A DNA stretch of 24,604 nucleotides. Origin: CAYVKM01 sp964452045. Its GTDB lineage: Bacteria > Calditrichota > Calditrichia > RBG-13-44-9. Location: contig CAYVKM010000056.1 in the NCBI GenBank assembly GCA_964452045.1, positions 1 through 24,604 of the forward strand. Reading direction: 5' to 3'. Both the position numbers and the translations under genes were made by a program. The notes beneath the pieces are model-generated. The model did no database searches, was not told the origin of the DNA, and worked only from the letters and a program-made list of their open reading frames with translations. Of the stretch, positions 23,085 through 24,604 are shown piece after piece. Position 1 is the stretch's first letter; every line of letters starts with the position of its first letter.

Positions 23085-24604
23085 AGTGGCGGTTCGAACT
23101 CATGAGATACGATATAGGGGTTGGGATATACATTAATATTATCAATTTCTTCCTTTTCTAAACCAGGATCAATTTCTGGTAGTTCGGTTTTAAAATCGAA
23201 TTTATCAAATCTATTGAATGGAAATTTAACTTTAAGAGACAAAACCTCACCACCAGTATAATTATAGGTATAGTTGGGATCACTCCGTTTAAGAATTACT
23301 TCCCAACCAAAAATACTATAATTACCATCAGGATCTTTTTCCAGGAAGAAGATTGGTTCTAAAGGATCCGGATATAAATTATGATTTCTATCATCATGTA
23401 TAAATTCAACCTTATAATTATTTGATGTATTAACAACTTCAAATTTTCGTGGTTCAGGATTTACGCCAACACTCTGGAAATACGCGGATGTAGTATCCAC
23501 AACCTGATCAGAAATTCTTATTTCATAATTTGCAGGTGTCAAAACCGGTTGCAATATCCCAAAGGGAGGGCCAAAATTTACAGGTTCAAATACAAGTAAG
23601 AAGGAATACAGTATGTTGCTATTATTCCAACCGGACGCAGTCGTATCCAATTCACTTTTCCACTTATTATTGAAATTTAAAGTGATACCATCAAATATAT
23701 CCGTATCAATGATAGGTTCAATCCAGGGGCTTCCCTGCATGTATGGACTAAAATAAACCGGATTATACTGATAAGAGATAATGTACATTTGTTTGGTGAG
23801 AGACCCTGCTGTTGTTCCTCTTATTCGGCCTCGAGTAAAATCCACCTCATAATTAACAGAGTCAACAATATTTCCGAAACCATCACGTACAATGATGCTT
23901 AATGGGTCAAGGTTTGTTCGATCGAGATCAACATAATTAGTGTCCTGTGCGACAAATTCCTCGGTGTATTCATATAAGTCCTTTACTCCATAATGGGAAG
24001 TGATCGCTTCCAGCTCTGCAGGATCGGTATAATCAAAATTTGGTTCACCAAGAGTTGGTTTACCATCACCCTCACCTTCATCACCTGTATTAGCAATTCC
24101 ATCTTTTCCTACATCATTGGCAAGAGTCCAGTTTCCATTATTATCAATACCATCGTTTGAAGTATCCCAAAAATACACCTGATAGTCGTGACCGGTTAAA
24201 GCAGTCGGATCAAGAATATCATAGGAGACATTACCAAATCCTTCTCCAAGCGTATGCTCAAGATTGGCAGTTTTTGATGGATTGACATAACCAGCCTTGG
24301 GCCTAGTAGGAGTGACAACCGCCGTATTAATATCAAGAATAACTTGGCCACTATTCAACTGGGTTATTTGCTTTGTGCATTCTGATGGTAAAATTCCGGT
24401 ATCTTCATTACCTTTATCATAGGAGACAACAGCATAGTAATATGTTCTGCCATTTTTGACATCAATGTCAGTAAAAGAATGTTCCAATCCTGTCTCTTCT
24501 CCAAGATTGAAAGCCCAACCTTGTAAAGTCTGGTATAGATCATAAGGTGCATAAAACCAGCCCGAAATACCATCTACCAAGTCAAATTGTTTCAGTGGGG
24601 TATA
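23085..24604 (-). CDS. Large secreted surface protein, C-terminal part (both ends missing)
   Basis: The minus-strand frame is open from the window edge to the N gap, about 506 residues, with no start in the window (upstream codons read YTPLKQFD). A fibronectin III-like repeat end is visible first ('GRTYYYAVVSYDKGNE'), then a long beta-rich region with an Asp/Gly-rich acidic stretch ('DTSNDGIDNNGNW', 'GDEGEGDGKP') that could bind calcium. Near the gap, 'INVYPNPYIVSHEFEPP' is the usual beginning of a C-terminal sorting-type domain (the variant 'VYPNPY' motif), which continues into the gap. It is therefore probably an exported, surface-attached protein whose neighbour is the PorV-like barrel protein. 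Its function is not recognised; total length is unknown. Confidence 0.75.

Noticed and set aside
22954..23136. A plus-strand frame reading through the N gap
   Set aside because: Most of it consists of undetermined bases and it lies opposite real genes; it cannot be supported.

Overview
The window looks like a metagenome-assembled scaffold (it has a 100-N gap at 22985-23084) from an FCB-group bacterium of the Calditrichota / KSB1 / Ignavibacteria kind. The reasons are two secreted proteins with a 'NYPNPFNP' type IX secretion (T9SS) sorting domain, a PorV/PorQ-like outer-membrane protein, the N-terminal part of a probable GWxTD-domain protein, and moderate, rather AT-rich composition. No rRNA, tRNA, CRISPR array or insertion sequence was seen. 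The lineage is an inference, not a measurement.

Left part, minus strand (5816 down to 1): a compact amino-sugar / tagatose-type operon, read as DeoR-family regulator, AgaS-like SIS-domain isomerase/deaminase, PfkB sugar kinase, GatZ/KbaZ-family protein and EamA/DMT permease, followed by a GWxTD-type gene cut by the window edge. The first four genes overlap or abut. A consensus sigma-70 promoter (TTGACA, 17 bp, TATAAT) precedes the regulator, with 10-bp-phased repeats at the predicted start of transcription, so the operon is probably autoregulated. No catalytic KbaY/GatY aldolase subunit is present, which suggests that GatZ here is an enzyme in its own right, such as a tagatose-6-phosphate 4-epimerase.

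Middle, plus strand (6312-7079): a DinB-superfamily protein and a small one-helix membrane protein, facing the next block tail to tail across a hairpin terminator at 7170-7194.

Right part, minus strand (24604 down to 7201): an alpha-glucan utilisation region. In transcription order it holds the C-terminal part of a large secreted surface protein (broken by the gap), a PorV-like barrel protein, a secreted protein with starch-binding-like modules and a T9SS tail, a membrane-anchored SGNH hydrolase with TPRs, a sodium/solute symporter, a MalE-like lipoprotein, MalF and MalG permeases, a TrmB-type regulator, a GH13 amylase without a clear signal peptide, and a large secreted GH13 amylase with an N-terminal domain, an E-set domain and a T9SS tail. 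A plausible working model is that the T9SS-exported amylase and binding protein cut and hold glucan at the surface, oligosaccharides enter through MalEFG and possibly the symporter, the second GH13 enzyme trims them, and TrmB senses the sugar. There is no SusC/SusD pair and no MalK ATPase in the window.

Most interesting points: the SusCD-less T9SS/TrmB/MalEFG glucan locus; the GatZ-without-aldolase operon with its well-defined promoter and operators; an inverted repeat that places the trmB ribosome binding site in a hairpin loop; and a dispersed-repeat pair with a tiny ORF between malE and malF.
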